DNA of 64,000 bases from Actinomortierella ambigua (lineage: Eukaryota; Mortierellomycota; Mortierellomycetes; Mortierellales; Mortierellaceae), in contig JAAAJB010000006.1 in the NCBI GenBank assembly GCA_016098155.1, positions 89,285-153,284 on the forward strand. The letters are read 5' to 3'. The notes under the pieces were generated by a model, which saw only the letters and a list, made by a program, of their open reading frames with translations, did no database searches and was not told the DNA's origin. The translations under genes were made by a program, and so were the position numbers. Shown one piece after another: positions 33,410 to 47,131 of the stretch (position 1 is the first letter of the stretch; every line of letters starts with the position of its first letter).

Positions 33410-36400
33410 TTATTCGCCACGCTCCAGTCGGAACCGATCCTCCTCTCCAGGCGCATACACGATTCCTTGCACACACGCCAAGGCTGTCTTGGGGTTCAGC
33501 AGCGCGCCATCCGTCGCCACCACAATACCGGCCTGTGTCAGCTTCCGGATCTCGTCCTGCACCAACCCACGCTCATCAATCGGCAGCCACACGGGCTGTT
33601 GCTCCGCATACAGCGCCGGATGTGTGTACGCCCGGTCGTGCATCCGCTCCAGCTCCTCCTTGTTGGTATCGTTCATCACCTCGTCAATATCCTCCTCCGT
33701 AATGCCTCCCATGTCCACCGTGCTCTTGGGCCGCATGCTGTTGGGGCTCTGTCCAAACGCATCGGTACTACCAGCTCCAGCGCCTCCGGTCTCTGACCAC
33801 CGGCTGTTGCTGTGGTTCGAGTGCCGGTAGTTCTGGAAACCCGGCGGCGCAAGCGAATGCTGCGACTTTTGGTACGTCTGGGTCTCATACGGCTGCTGCT
33901 CCTGTGGGTAGAAATGCGATCGGCGTCGGAAAGGCGCTGCTTCTCCATCGGCTGCTGCCAAGTGGTGGCCACTGCTGCCGTGCAACATGCTCGAGTGTGG
34001 GGTAGGGATGCCTGGTTGTTGCGATGAAATCGTACCCTCGCGCAAGGGGGCTGCCACCTCAGCACCACCGTCATCCTCAAGATACTCGGCTTTGTCACCA
34101 ACGCCGTGGTACGATGGCTGTGACTGGCTTCCGTTCGTCCGGCCCGACGTAGCGCGCGAAGGGTGTCGCGTCGGAATGGCTGGTTGCAACGAAGAAGAGG
34201 CATCATTGTCCTTCTCCAACGCAAACGTTGGCACGTCTGGATTGTGAGAAGACTTTGCTCCCGATTTGGTCAAGGGGGCCATGTCCGTCAACGCCATCAC
34301 ATTGGTATCACTGAATCCCTCGCCATGGTGCCCTCCAGACTCTACATCTCCCTTGGTAGTAGTCCGCTTTTCATCGCCATCTGTCACCACACCGTTCTCG
34401 TTCACGTGCAGATCCTTGGAGAACAACGCCACAGGCAAGAACGTCACCAGTGGGTTGAATGCCTGCTTGAGATAGCTGAACGCAAAGGCAGTGCCAATGA
34501 TCATCAGGATCGTGATGATGATGTGTGGGGTCAGACGCGCGTCCGTGCGAAGAATGAAGAGACCCAGCTGTGTGACCTGCGAAATAAAGATGCCCGTAAA
34601 GGTTTGCTTGACGGCAATCGGGAAGATCAGTCCACCGCTGTCAACTGGCTGGCTGTAGACATACAGGAACTGGTGGCGGTACACAAAATAGTACACCGCA
34701 AAGTACCAGGACACAAAGGGCAGGATCAGAGGCGCCATGGTTGAGTAGAGAATACCTATTATTTTTGGAGAAAAACTGTTAGTATTTCGGCTGAATGTCA
34801 CGATTCATAATGCCGCCTTTCTCCCCCTCCCCTCCCCTTTTCTTCTTTTTTGACATACCAATGCAGAACATGAGGACTTGAGGTGGGAACACGACACCAA
34901 AGTTGACAGCAAAGAGGCGACCCTGGATGTTCCAGATCTGACGAGGGCTCTTGGCCAAAAGCTTTGTAAAGAGGATGTTCAACACCAAAGGCGCAATCTG
35001 GAGCAACTCAAGGAAGGGGCCTGTCAGGCCCTGAAGCATGGCGTAGGTCACAAAGAATGTCGAAGCCCCCGGCAGGTTGCTCGCCAACATATTGACGACT
35101 GTGTTGAAGCTAAATCCGTCTTTTTCGAGACTCTTCCATGTGTTGAAAAATCCTCCCGAAATTGTAGTCAAAAGCAGGACGTTGACAACCTAGTTTCATA
35201 TCGACAAAAAAAAACATTTTTGTTAGTATAAAGTTTGAAACCTGCCACCTTGACAGTGTCCGCTAGTCGCCCAGGAGAAGGAGGTCGAAGACTCGTACCA
35301 AGAAGAAGAAATACTTGACCATGACAGACTGCATGATGGCTGTCTCACGAACATGACCCTCATAGCGCGACAAGATCGTCAAGACGATAGGAAGGATAGA
35401 CATGAGAATGGCGAGACCCAGAGGAGGCAAGATACCCTGAATGATACCCTTGACACTGTCAGGCCAGTCATTGATAAAGTTCAGGAACTTGACTTTCTCA
35501 GTAAGGGTCTGCAAGTTGGCAATACTGTTGACGAAAACGACCGGGAAGGTCCAGAGCAAGATCATGCCAGTCGAGATAGCAAGTGTGGCGGCCCGACGGC
35601 CCTTCTTGATCCAGATGTTCAGATTCATGTTGTCCCAGACGACATCCAGAGGCGAGATCTCGACAAACATTGGCGCCATTGTGAACGGCCGTGGATGGAC
35701 GACAGTCTGCACAGCACTGTGTGCACCAAACTGGGTATGAAACTGGATGAAGGCCGAGCTCAACGCACCGGGATCGTCGGTCATTTGAAGATCATAGATC
35801 TTTCGGTTCAGAGTGCTGATGCGTTCCGTGTAGTGATCAATCAGGTCCACCTTGGCTCCCTGCATTGGGACTTTGGAGACACGACCCATAGGACGAACAA
35901 GGTTGAGTTCACCGCCGTGCTCTCTTTGATGCTTTTCGGCCTTCTTGCCATAGGCTGAGCGGATGTACTGGTATTCGGCCATCTCGAGCTTTGGCACGAG
36001 CTCGTCACGCTCTTGGACAAGCTTGATCAGCTCCTTGGGATGTTGGTTCAGCCAAATCTTCTTGACACCTCCAGGGAACTTGTTGAAGATGTTGAACAGA
36101 GATTCCTCGTTGCTGAGTCCCTTGGGGATAGCCGTCACCAAGATGGTTGTCGCCTGTGGTGTCTTGGCGTGCTTTTGGCTCATCATGAAGGCGTGACGGC
36201 GGCGAGTGTATTCTTGCATTTCCCTCCAAAGTTTACCAACGGCAGCAACTATTCCAGGTGAATGTTACACATACAACATGAGTTGGTATATTGACCGATC
36301 GGGGATTTTTTTTTAAAGTCAATACTTTGAGAAGGGAAAGGGGGGAGGGAAGGGGGGAAAAAGGAGACAATGGACAAGTGAACGTACCGTTGAAGAGAAC

Positions 36401-37357
36401 AGAAATGATCAGATGGAACCAAAGGCGCCAATATTGGTCGCGCAAGATGTTACCGATGGTCATGCGCTTGAGGCCATCCTGGGTGCCTGCATTGACCATG
36501 TTGATTGGGAGGAGGATGGGAATGGCAACGAGGGTAAACATGATGAACAGGGAGCTATCAACAATGAGGTAGGGTAGTACAGAGGGCAAAGATAAACAGT
36601 TGAGTTACTACTCCAGGTAGACCAGACATCCACAGAGAACGAAGAGAGAACGCACGTTCCACCCGCCAAAACGCAAACGTGACGAGACAAAAACTGGGTC
36701 TGTTACGCTATACCACAGTAAAAAATATGACACACTCTAAAACCACTTACGCAGACATGCGCTGGAAGCGAAGAAACATATAGGCATCGAGGCCAACACG
36801 GTCTAAGAGTTCCTTGTCTTGGACTCTGAAGGAAGCGGTGATCCAGCTGAACACGCCCTTGGGAAGGTCTGGTGACCTCACACTAAAACGTGATAAGGTA
36901 ATGGACAAGTACAAATTCAGTCAATTATTGGTCCCAATATTGTATCATCATCTTGACACCAATGCTCACTCCATCATGCTATGCAAGAGGAAGATGGAGA
37001 TAGAGAGAGAGAGAGAAAGAGAGAGGCGGAGAGGAGCAAGAGTCCAGCTGACAAGAAAAGGGCTTGGCTGCAGTCTATCACGCTCACAAGTACAAAGGGA
37101 ACCATGCTGGAGAAAGAGAGAGAGAGAGAGAGAGAGAAGAGCTCCTCCACTTACTCTTTACGGACAAGATAGGTTCTTGGCTGGTAGATCTTGCGGTTCC
37201 AGTTTCGTACGATGGTGAAGGCGGCAAAGATGCCCAGGGCGACAAGGGCGTTGAACGTCAGCGCCGAGGTGAAGGCCGAGATCGAAGGATCAGCACCCGC
37301 CTGGTCCGCAAGGCCATTGTTCTTGTTATCGTCGGCTGCCGTTGAGTTGTCGGCCAT
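33410..37357 (-). CDS. CSC1/OSCA/TMEM63-family membrane channel (phosphate-metabolism protein 7 type)
   Basis: Six exons on the minus strand: 37357-37155, 36882-36751, 36554-36388, 36248-35299, 35189-34859, 34755-33410, giving 1042 residues. The first transmembrane helix is ALTFNALVALGIFAAFTIVR. The conserved block DLPKGVFSWITASF...DAYMFLRF follows, then two helices, then the cytosolic 10TM_putL-type region (TILVTAIPKGLSNEESLFNI, with a charged coiled insert). The RSN1_7TM core follows: VWDNMNLNIWIKKGRR, then PLGLAILMSILPIVLTILSR, then QVLMFCIGILYSTMAPLILP. A low-complexity cytosolic tail ends in the fungal C-terminal motif (THPALYAEQQPVWLPIDERG). The family forms osmosensitive or mechanosensitive Ca2+-permeable channels or lipid scramblases at the plasma or endomembrane. 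(GA)n tracts lie in intron 1. Confidence 0.93.
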
Positions 37358-38233
37358 GCTGTTGTCTCTTTATATTACTTTCTGGTGTGGTGAGGAGATT
37401 GGTGGAGAGAGGGGAAGTTGTGGGGGGGGGTGGCAGACAAGCTGCTGGTGACAAGGTGACCAAAGTGTCTCTCTCTCTCTCTAACTCGCCAAGGGGAGAC
37501 GAAGAGGGTGGAAGCGAGGAGAACGGAGGAGGGAGGGAGGGAGGGAGGTGAGGAGGAGGAGGAAGGAGAGAGGAAGAAGTGGAAGGAATGAAGAATCAAA
37601 TGATGGAAATGCGGAATGGGAAGAAGAGAAGAGATAAAATAAGCTTTGTGATGCAGCAACAACAGAGTACCCCAAACACTGCACATCCTCCAATACCATA
37701 CAAACACTCAACAACGAGGGAACCGCTTATGTCAGTAGCATATTGCCAGTAATAGCGGGTCACTCCAGCAGCGGTTGAACATCCCTGCCCTGTTCTCCAC
37801 TCCGCCGTGGGATCTGTCTGTCTCTCAAATCCAGTCCAACTCTAATGCACTCCAGTCCATGCACCAGTGCTCGCTCCAAAAGAGATCGACTCGCTGCTGC
37901 TGTTGTTGCTGTTGTTGCTGTTGTGGTACCACTGTGGTTCGAGCTTGTCTTTAGCTATTCTCGTAGAGATGCGCCGTGCGCATGTTGTCCTTGGTCACAA
38001 AGAAACAAGAAAAGAAACAGCGCTGCATCTAGGCCTTGATATGATAGTCTACACGCACCCCTTCCCCCCCACCCATCCTCGGTAGGAACAGGGGGATGGA
38101 TGCAACAGAACTGTGCATATACTCAAAATCGCACCGCACACATTCTCATCCCGGCTGGATACCCGTCTAGAACTTTTCAGGACCACCGCCCCTTGGACGC
38201 TTCATTACTGCCGTCACTTTATTTCTTGAACGT

Positions 38234-38286
<53 letters not shown>

Positions 38287-38837
38287 ACTGTACATCGTTG
38301 GGCACTTTTCTTCCTTTTTTCTGAGAAAGATCTGACCGTCCCCTTTTTATTCTCCTTCCCTTTCTCTTTCAGCACCGACATTCATCTCCAGCAGAATTTA
38401 GCGAATAGATTGCGCTGCCCGGGGGAGAGTACTACACAGTGTACAGTTACCGCACTCATTCCACACGAAGGCAGGTACCCGCCGGAAGGGCCTTCAAAGA
38501 TCAACATGGGATATGTACATGACGTTTGGTCGAAGAAAAGATGGAAGCATGAGAGCATTTGTTTCTCTCCGCTGAAGCCTTTCGCTCCAAACCTCCGCTC
38601 TCGGTAAAACCCAGTCCTTGTTGTTGTGCCCTGTGAGGGATGCACGAAATCTCCTCCCCCCCCCCTCTCCAACCCCCAATTGCTAAAATATACAATGTCT
38701 CTTCTTTTTTTTTGGGTGCAGAACAATTATATTGAGTGAAAAATGAGGTGGGGAATCTATACAAAAATGTGCATGTGCTATGGGATGAATGGATGGATGG
38801 AATGGATATGTCAAGGACCCTTGGTGATATTTACTTT
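37358..38837. other. Intergenic between CSC1-family gene and GDH2
   Basis: Upstream flank of the CSC1-family gene and 3' flank of GDH2. It contains a (GAGG)-rich stretch near 37530-37560, (GTT) repeats near 37893-37925 and a 46-bp (CT)n run at 38236-38281. No gene seen. Confidence 0.55.
38236..38281. repeat. (CT)23 microsatellite
   Basis: Uninterrupted CT dinucleotide run in the spacer between the CSC1-family gene and GDH2. Confidence 0.95.
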
Positions 38838-41800
38838 TTACTTGACCTTGGCAAAGTAAGGGGTCATGAACTCAAAGAAGGCAAACTGGCTGGGCTCAGT
38901 GCCATACTTGTAGACGAAGCGCGAGGCCAGGAAAGCGCCAAAGATGGCACGGACATAGTTCTCGGGGACGCGCTTCAACAGGGTGTCGAGACCGACCTGC
39001 TTCAGCAGCAGGTTGGGGAAGGCCTCCTCCAGAACGACCTTGCGCAGGGCCAGGTTGTCCCACAGCGAGGTGTGCTGCAGGTTCTCGTTCAGCTGCACAA
39101 TTGCGACCGACAGCTGATCCGACAGGATCGAGCGAGGGGTCTTGGTGCGGCCGTGCTCGCGCCACAGGGCCTCAAACTCGAAGCGGGCGTTGCGCTCAAT
39201 GATCTCCTGCACCTCCTTGACATACTCCTGGTAGAAGGCAGGGATGTGGTCCTTGGTCACCTGCATGTGCTCGGCAAACTCCTCATCCGTGAACGACAGC
39301 GCAGCAAGAACCTCCAGCGACGACGAGGTCACACCACCCTTGTTGGCCGAAGCATCCTTGAACACAATGGCTCCCGAGCGCTCCAGGCGGAGACGGGCCT
39401 CCTGGGTGAAGAACAGGTTGGCACCCTCGACAATGTACTTGAAGCGGGGCTGGTCACCATCAAACAGGCGGTCGACGCTCTGCAGGTCAACAGACTCGGG
39501 ACGACCACCGCAGGGAACAAAGACATCAGCCTTGACAATTGGGTTCAGGTGGAAGTGGTTGCGGAACGACAGACCATCATCGACAACCTCACCCGTGGGC
39601 AGCGTGACATTGACCTCATCGACCAGGACGCGGAAGCCCAAGGGCGACAGCTTAGAGGTGTCAAAGTTGGAGATCATCAGACGAGCGCCGGCCAGGCGGG
39701 CCAACTCGGCGCGGTCAATACCAGCGGGGTCGTACAGGACACCAGAGCCATCGACAATACCGCAGGTCTTGTCCTTGGAGATCTTGATCTCGTTCGAGCC
39801 AAGGTCACCATCGGGACCACCGGTCTGCAGCTTGAGGCAGTCCTCCTCCTTGAGGCCGAGCTGGCGGTAGATACCCAGCACATACTGGTGAACCGAGCGG
39901 GTGGTCATACCGTAGATATCGTGGGGGATACCACCCAGAGCCTGCGACTTGCCGGTCGTAAAGGCCTTCCAGAACGAGGCACCGCGCTCGCGGGCGTGGG
40001 CCGAGGCCCAGTCCATGTAGTCGGCGGTACCCTCATCGGGGCCAAAGAACAGGATCTCGGGCTTCTTGTAAAGGTCGACAATTCTCTCCTTGATGCCGGG
40101 GGTCTCGCCGACGATCAGCAGATCCAGGATGGCATCAACATACTTTTCAAAGGCGACCAGGGGCTTGTCCTGCTGGTTGACGTCGAGCAAGATGGTACCC
40201 TTGGAACCACCCTCGGGGATATCCTTGTTCTTGCGCTGCTGGGTCGCGGCCAGAGCATAGTTCTCGTCAAAGAGCGAGCGCAGGTTGATCGAGTAGGCCT
40301 CACGGTTGCGCGAGCGGATGATGCGGATACCACCACGGGCAACGTCACGGAAGCGGAGATGGAAACCGCGGAACTCGGAGCCGATGACGAGGAACATGCC
40401 AAAGAGGTTCTGGGGGTACTCGATCTCGGGCAAGAACGAGGGATCCATGCGGAAGGCCAGGGCAACCTTTGTGGGCTGGTAAAAGTTGGTCTTGAGGACG
40501 TGCTTGTTGAAGGTCAGGAACGACTCAAAGACCATGAGCTCGTGCGAGTTGGAGGTGGTGCGCTTGATCTTCTCGCGCAGCTCGTCCTCGGTAAGGATGG
40601 TATCGGTGCGCAGGCGCTGGTAGGAGAGGGTGGGCTTGAGCGAGTTGACGGCGGGGTTGATGTAGTGGGTCATGGCAAAGTTGATGTACAGAAGCTTGAT
40701 GAGCTCGGGGTACGACTTGATGATCTCGAGGATGTAGTCGCGGGTGAAGGTGTCGGTGCGGAGACGCTTCTTCATCTTGGTGAGGACATCCATGTGGGAC
40801 GAGTTGCTCTGGTCGAGGATGTTGACGAGCGAGGTGTACTCACCGCCGAGGCGGTTGAGGAAGTGCTGGGCGAAGATCCAGCCAATGTAACCGTAGATCG
40901 ACTCCTGGACGGAGAGCTTGTTGGTCTGGAAGAAGCTCTGCAGGGGGGTGGTGGGCAAGCAGTAGATGAGCGAGATCTCCTTGATGATCTGGTGGATCGA
41001 GTGCTCGATTGGGGGAGCGGACGACTTTGGGATCTGGTTCAGGTAGAGCGACATGATGGTGATGCCGTTCGAGAACTGCTCGACGTACTTGCGGGTCGAG
41101 TACAGGTCGTAGTAGTGGTACAGATCGGAGGTGGCAGCGAAGAACGACTGCGTGGTCTGCTGCTTGTAGGCGATGACGATGCGGCGCTCACGGCTGCCCT
41201 CGACCTCGAACATCTCGATGACGGGGCCGGTACGGGTAAGAGCCAGCTTCATGATGCTCGAGTAGATGGCCAGGGTGTTCTCGGTGGCCTTCTCGAGGAA
41301 GCTCTTGTCGGCCGTCTCGCGGATGTCAAACTCTTGCTCCTTGGTAGGCGCAGGGTTGACAAAGTGGCACTGGCGCACAAAGTAGGTGCGCAGCTGGGTC
41401 GAGGACGAAGACGAGACGGTACCCTTGGAGCGGTACGACTCGAGGCGGTAAGCCTTTTCGGTCGACGAGATGTCCAGGTACTTGGCATCGATTCTGGATG
41501 GGGGTATTTTGTGGTCGTAGTGAAGGAGGGAGATTGGGGGGGGGGGGTAAAAAAATAATAAAATAACCAATGGGATGTGAGCAAACCCAGTCCTTTTCCA
41601 AAGGAGACAAAACAAAAATACCACATTTCGATTTCAGGAGACGGTGTGGTATGGCTACCCACTCTTTCTCCCTCCCCTTCTCGCACTCTCCGCTCCGTTT
41701 CGGGCCAAATTCATTCCTCTTTGCACTTTGACTGGCGCCGTGTGAAGAGGAGAAGAAAAGAGACTTGACAGCAGCAGAGTAGCTAACCATGACCATTGCC

Positions 41801-42494
41801 TTCCCGTCTTCTTAAGCTTTTTTTTTTGTTCCCCCTCATATATCATTCATCATCCTCTCTTTTTCTTTCTTTTTTGTTCCATACCTCTTCTCGTGCTGGG
41901 GGCCATAGAGCTGGGACACACCAGGGCGCGAGGTGTGGATGTAGACGGCGCCCTCATCAGTCTCACGCTCCAGGTTGATGTCGAGACCGCTGTCGTTCTT
42001 GGTATAGGCGAAAATCTTGGCGCCATACAGGGCCATGATGTGGTTGGCAATGGTGTCTACCGACTCGGAGGCAAAGTACATGTCATCGATGCCGAGGTTG
42101 CTAAACAGGACAAAGGAGAGGAGAGGGAAAGGGAGTCTGTCAGTTTGAATGCTCTACTATAGTACATCCCCATCCGGATGGTCTACTCGTGTCCGCTCCA
42201 TCATGGTCTATCTCTCCAAGACTACGTTGTGAGGGAGAAGATGGCGCCTGCGCACTGCTCTTTTGATTTTTTTTGTGTCTGTCAGTCGGTGCTTGCTTAC
42301 CCATAGAACCACGAGACTTCGTTCTGGGCAAGGCTGGCAGGGATGAAGCCCTTCTCGGAGAGGTACTCGGTGACCTTGAGCATCTGCTCCTCCTTGCCGT
42401 GGAAGGCATTCTCGATGTAGCCAGAGGTGTCCTTGACCATGTGCGAGAGGCCGTTCTGGCCAGGGGTGTATGTAGGGGTCAGAAGATCAGCCAT
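38838..42494 (-). CDS. GDH2: NAD-specific glutamate dehydrogenase, large type
   Basis: Three minus-strand exons, 42494-42301, 42100-41885 and 41493-38838, encode 1021 residues, the usual size of fungal NAD-GDH (about 1040-1090). It converts glutamate to 2-oxoglutarate and ammonium with NAD+ and feeds nitrogen and carbon from amino acids into the TCA cycle. The N-terminal regulatory half is followed by the catalytic domain. Visible there are the conserved FHLRFRDVARGGIRIIRS block, the active-site lysine loop IPEGGSKGTILLDV (Lys about residue 566), FGPDEGTADYMDWASAHARE, and the nucleotide-binding segment GGPDGDLGSNEIKI (about 700), then ADVFVPCGGRPESV and YIVEGANLFFTQEAR. Codon use is strongly biased to C/G third positions, as expected for a highly expressed gene. 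This bias also leaves the opposite strand open for about 940 codons. Confidence 0.97.
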
Positions 42495-43305
42495 TGTGAT
42501 AAAATGTGTCTAGGTAATGAAAAGAAAGAGGCGGATCGGGAGAGGAGGGGGATGGGAAAGGATAGATAAAAGTTGAGGAGAAGAAGAAGAAGGAGGAGAA
42601 GAAAGGAGGAGAAGGAAAAAGACAGAAAGGGATGGAGAGACAAAGGAGGATGATGGAGAAACAAGAGAGGAAAAGAAAAAAAAAGGGAAGCTGGAATAGA
42701 CCTTCCTTTTATTGCAAATGGGATTTCCCCACCTTTTTCTTTTTTTGGTGCCGTGAGAAACTGCCATTTTTTCTAACAATACAAACAGTTTGACTCGGCA
42801 CAACCCCATTCATTCAGCCGTATTCATTCCCAATAATAATAACGCAACCATTCAATACATCCTTCAATTACACACATACATAGACTACACTCTCCTCCTC
42901 CTTCTCTTTCCCCCTATGTTCAAGGGTGCTTGCTCCCTTTCTGCCTCTACCCCACTGAACTAGCCATTCCCTCTCTCGTTGCTCATCCCCACCATCATCA
43001 TTGTTATTGTTGTTTTGCGTTGTTTTTCTTTCTTGAGCAAAGTGATTCATCGCCTTCTCATCGCTGTACCCAGCTCAAGTTCAGTCTACTTACTCATCTC
43101 ATCTCACGCTTGTCTTTGGATCTTTCTCTCCACTGATACCTCGCCTCATCTAGTTAGCCCTTCATTTATTTCCCACATCATTTGACCATGCGCATGGAAA
43201 CCTACCACGTTTACTCGCCCAGAATGTCTTCTACCCCGCATTTTTTTTGTTTGCCAACAGATCGGCCCTCATCCTTTTTGGGATTCAGATGAAGACCTGA
43301 GCCAC

Positions 43306-43348
43306 AAAAAAAAAAAAAAAAAAAAAAAAGAGAGAGAGAGAGAGAGAA
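43306..43348. repeat. A24 tract followed by (GA)n
   Basis: Poly-A directly joined to a GA dinucleotide run. This could be a degenerate retroposed tail or a simple repeat. Confidence 0.9.
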
Positions 43349-43404
43349 CAAGGTGAGCTTGCTCCTCACCCCTGCTCGCTTACTCTGGCTCTCTGTCTGC
43401 TCTA

Positions 43405-43426
43405 GCTGACTGACTGACTGACTGAC

Positions 43427-43474
<48 letters not shown>
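43405..43474. repeat. Compound tetranucleotide repeat (CTGA)n(CTGT)n
   Basis: About 5 CTGA units pass without a break into about 12 CTGT units, with diverged CTGT and CTGC units continuing to about 43500. Confidence 0.95.
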
Positions 43475-46400
43475 AATTCTGTCTGCATGTCTGTCTGCCT
43501 GCGCTCCCCGCTTTGGGAACGGGGGTTTGGTTTGTCATTCTTTCTCTGCTGCTGGTACACAACACTGTACTGGTACATACCTAGCCAAGCCCCATCCCCA
43601 TACTCAATGGGTATAGACTAGGGAAGATCCAGGGCAGCTAGAGTTGTGGTGGGGTAGTTGGCTCTGGCTTGATCGCCTCATTGGCTAAACTTCAATTCGT
43701 GGAGAAATGCTGCCGCTACATACATACGAATACGCTCAAAGAATGGGGAGAGCTCTTTACCTCCCACCTCTCGCTTCCTTTCCAGCCTCACCAGCAGGAT
43801 GGAGCACGCTGCCTCCAAGGGTCCTGGATGCCTTGCATGCGACTCTCCTCCTTCGCCTTCTTTGTTTCCAAAGTGTCCCCCTCCCTGCCTCGTCCTCTTT
43901 CGGCAATAGGTCCGGATCCTTTTTCCTTGGAGGATACATATGAGGGCAAGTTGAACGAAGGTAGTGTAGCTCTGCTGCTGCTGCTGCTGCCGCTGCTTGT
44001 CGATGAGAACGACAAGCTACATACTCCTCCCTCTCCCCCCCCTCTTTCCTCTGCAACTCAAAAGCAAAATGTACCAGAGTCCAAGCACACGGCCGAGGAC
44101 ACTCATTGGACCGTGGGGCATCGACAGAGTTTGTTTGGTTGTGGAGAACCAAGTCCGCCCAACAAAAAAAACCCACCTATTTTTGCTTTTTCTTTCTATT
44201 GAGTTCTCATCACGCAACAACAAAACGCACAGTCTTCTTCATTTCTCTTTCTAGGCCGACCTTCCCCCCCTCCCCTTTTTTTCTGCTGCTGCCCCACCTT
44301 CTGCAATAGATTCAGAGTTCGACGCTGGGGAAACCCTTTAGCTCGCCGGCAGAACGAGCAGACTAACCGTGTATTTGAATGGCTTTTCTCGAGCTAAAGG
44401 ACAGGGGCCAACATGGCCCAGCAAGCCTTTGACCCCTCGTTCTCTTTCCTCTTCTTGCTGCTGCCGAACGGCCACAACTTGGCTTGACCGCACACTCCCA
44501 CACACAAATTATAGAGTGCAACAACAACAATAAGTGCCTCAGCCGTGCCTGTGACACCAAGGATTCAGTCACCGACCATGGTCGAAACATCAGAGAATAG
44601 TAATACAAACATGACAGAAAGCACGCAAAAGAGATCATGTTGAACCAGCAGCAGAAGCTGCGTTCTTTGGGCGGCGGAGATGAAGACCTCGCCTCCCACC
44701 TTTCTCGGCAACCTATTTTCCTCATCGTGGGGGGGGGGAAAGGAGGGGTGGGAGGGTGGGGTTCAAACAAACGAGGGAAAAGAAAATTCAGAATCCGAAC
44801 TGCACCCAATTTCAACTGCAGCTGTTGCCCGCACAACCATCAAATGTCTTGTTGTCCACCAAACACTACAAGGAGACTGAAGGGAAGGGTTCAAACATAC
44901 CATTCAAGGAGGAGGAAGGGCAAAAGAAAGAAAGAAAGAGACTGGACCATAAAGTTCCTAGTCTCTACCGTGCTCGATTCTCTAACATTCCCCTGTAGGC
45001 AGTGGGAAGGCTAGATCATGAAACAAGATTCCATGTAAAGGTGCGCCCATTAGATGGATGATAGAAACCCTCACCAAAAAGGTCGCACGCCATGTTTTCC
45101 TCCTCCAGCAGCAGCAGTTTTACCTTTGTTGTGCCCTCCAACCTTTATGTGTGCAAGTATGTACCAGCCTGGGACAGTTTGAAGACCGATTTGCCATGCT
45201 AGATGACGCGATCGGCAGAGGTAAGATCGCCACACATCCGCCTGCACCCTTCAACAGAACGGTACATGGGTCCACCCTTGCAACTCGAGGCAACGACTCC
45301 GGTGGCAGGACGGCTTTTTGTGTTATTGAGCAATAGGGTAAAAGGGATTATTTCAGTGCATTTTTTCATTTGTAAGAAATGTGAAACAGGGCAGTTTGTT
45401 CAACGATTCAAGTCCAACAGTTCTTTGAAGATGATGCTGAGAAACCCCGGAGGGACTGCTAGTATCGTTGACCCCGCTCTGCGCGGGGATCGATCATGGT
45501 GACCGAACGTCGTTCACTGCTGCTGCTGGAAACTGCTCATTGGGTATGTAGTATAGTATTGTAGTAGTAGTAGTCTACCAACCTCATTCACTCCAACATA
45601 CCCGCCTTTTCCCCCCCCCTCTTCTTCGTTCTGAGCGGAGTCTGGATCCACATCCACATTTTCACACCGACAACCGCGGATGAATGGACGCCAGTTTTTT
45701 CTCAAAAAGGGCACCCTTGAATTACAAACGCCTTTGTGGCAAACCGACCTGAACCCTAATAATGGTATACCTACCCACAGTGGCATCAAGGTACTTCTCG
45801 ACATACTTGTTGATTGATCGGCAAAGATGGATTGGCCCCTAGAAAAAGAGATGGATCGTTCTTTGGTGCCCTTCCTTGCCCCACTCTCTTCCCCCCTCCC
45901 TCTTTCCGGGGATCCCAAAAAAGGATGGATAGCTTCGAGAGTATGATGCAGAGGTATGATGCTGAAACATGCTGCTGCTGCTGCTGCTGCTGCTGCTCTG
46001 GTTGGTTGGTTGGGGGGGGGGAAGGAGGGGTTGGCCGACGTGAGGAGCCTATAGTGGCTGCACAGTTTGGGCACGTCATGGGAGAGAGGTGCGGGCGGGG
46101 AAAGGTTTTGGCACGTTGTTCCCTAACGAAGATCCTTCTCATGCCTGTTTTTGGACGGGGCAAGTATGGCAGCAAACAGCCCCCAGCATATGGTTGTCGA
46201 AGCTGTTGTACATCTCTCGTCTGCAACACATTACTACCTCCGTGTGGAGCGGGCCACCTCCCCTCTCCCCCCTTTTCCTCCTTTCACTCGTACAGTTTCT
46301 CTTGCCCACCCCCTCTTCCACCCCAAGCCTCAGCCCCCATATGCAAGTTGATAACACGATTGCTGCGCGACACTTCATTTTTTTCCCAGGAACCATTATT

Positions 46401-46672
46401 GATTCATAAGTGATAAGGGGCTTGACAGACATTGGACAAGGCCAAGCCACCCATCTGTGCCGCCACCAATCCGTTTCTTTCTGACTTGGTCTCCCACTAT
46501 ATAAATCGTGGTAGGCATTGCCCTGCTCCACTTCGGCTCTCCTTCGTCCTTGCCCATCAATGTACCCCCTTTCTCATTCTCAGGGCATATCGTTGCTTAC
46601 GTCGTCGATCGTATATGTTAGAGCGGCCTACATATCACATCTCATTGGAGGAGAACTGCATTTTTGTCATGA

Positions 46673-46717
46673 AGAAGAAGAAGAAGAAGAAGAAGAAGAA
46701 GAAGAAGAAGAAGAAAA
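46673..46717. repeat. (GAA)n trinucleotide repeat
   Basis: About 14 GAA/AAG units, slightly interrupted at the 3' end. It reads as poly-Lys or poly-Glu on the plus strand, but no surrounding frame is credible as a gene. Confidence 0.9.
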
Positions 46718-47059
46718 AGAAGAAAACATGCTCTATAGATGGTGGTCTCCATGTCCACTCCTCACTGTGGTGTTTTCAGAACCAGTATATCATATCAAGA
46801 TGTCAAAGCTCAACCCCATGTATGTACATGCAACACACTATATATATATACATCAGTGCTCCCGGTGTGGATGTCGTTGGGGCAACGAAAGGGGTTCAGG
46901 AATGGCATGGACGTTTCTTTGCTATTTCATGCATCATGTATGGAGCCAGATGGGACTAAAGGCGTGCAAGTGATGAAATGCCATCACCCCTGATATCTGA
47001 AATGATCTCTCACTCTCTCTTCTTTCTCTCTCTCTCTCATGAAGCAAGTGTGTGGTGTA

Positions 47060-47131
47060 AAAAAAAAAAAAACAAAAAAAAAAAACACCCCCCCCCGGGG
47101 GGGGGGNNNNNNNNNNAAAAAAAAAAAAAAA
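47060..47131. other. Assembly gap flanked by homopolymers
   Basis: Ten N at 47107-47116, preceded by poly-A, C8 and G10 runs and followed by A15. The homopolymer walls suggest a collapsed low-complexity join, so the local order or length may be wrong. Confidence 0.95.

Noticed and set aside
38736..41558. A 940-codon open frame on the plus strand opposite GDH2
   Set aside because: It mirrors the GDH2 catalytic exon. The opposite-strand openness is explained by the strong C/G third-position codon bias of GDH2, and the translation is a biased, Leu/Asp/Gly/Val-rich shadow without any domain.
46432..46959. A 175-codon plus-strand frame with poly-Lys
   Set aside because: Held open only by the (GAA)n microsatellite; flanks have no coding signature.
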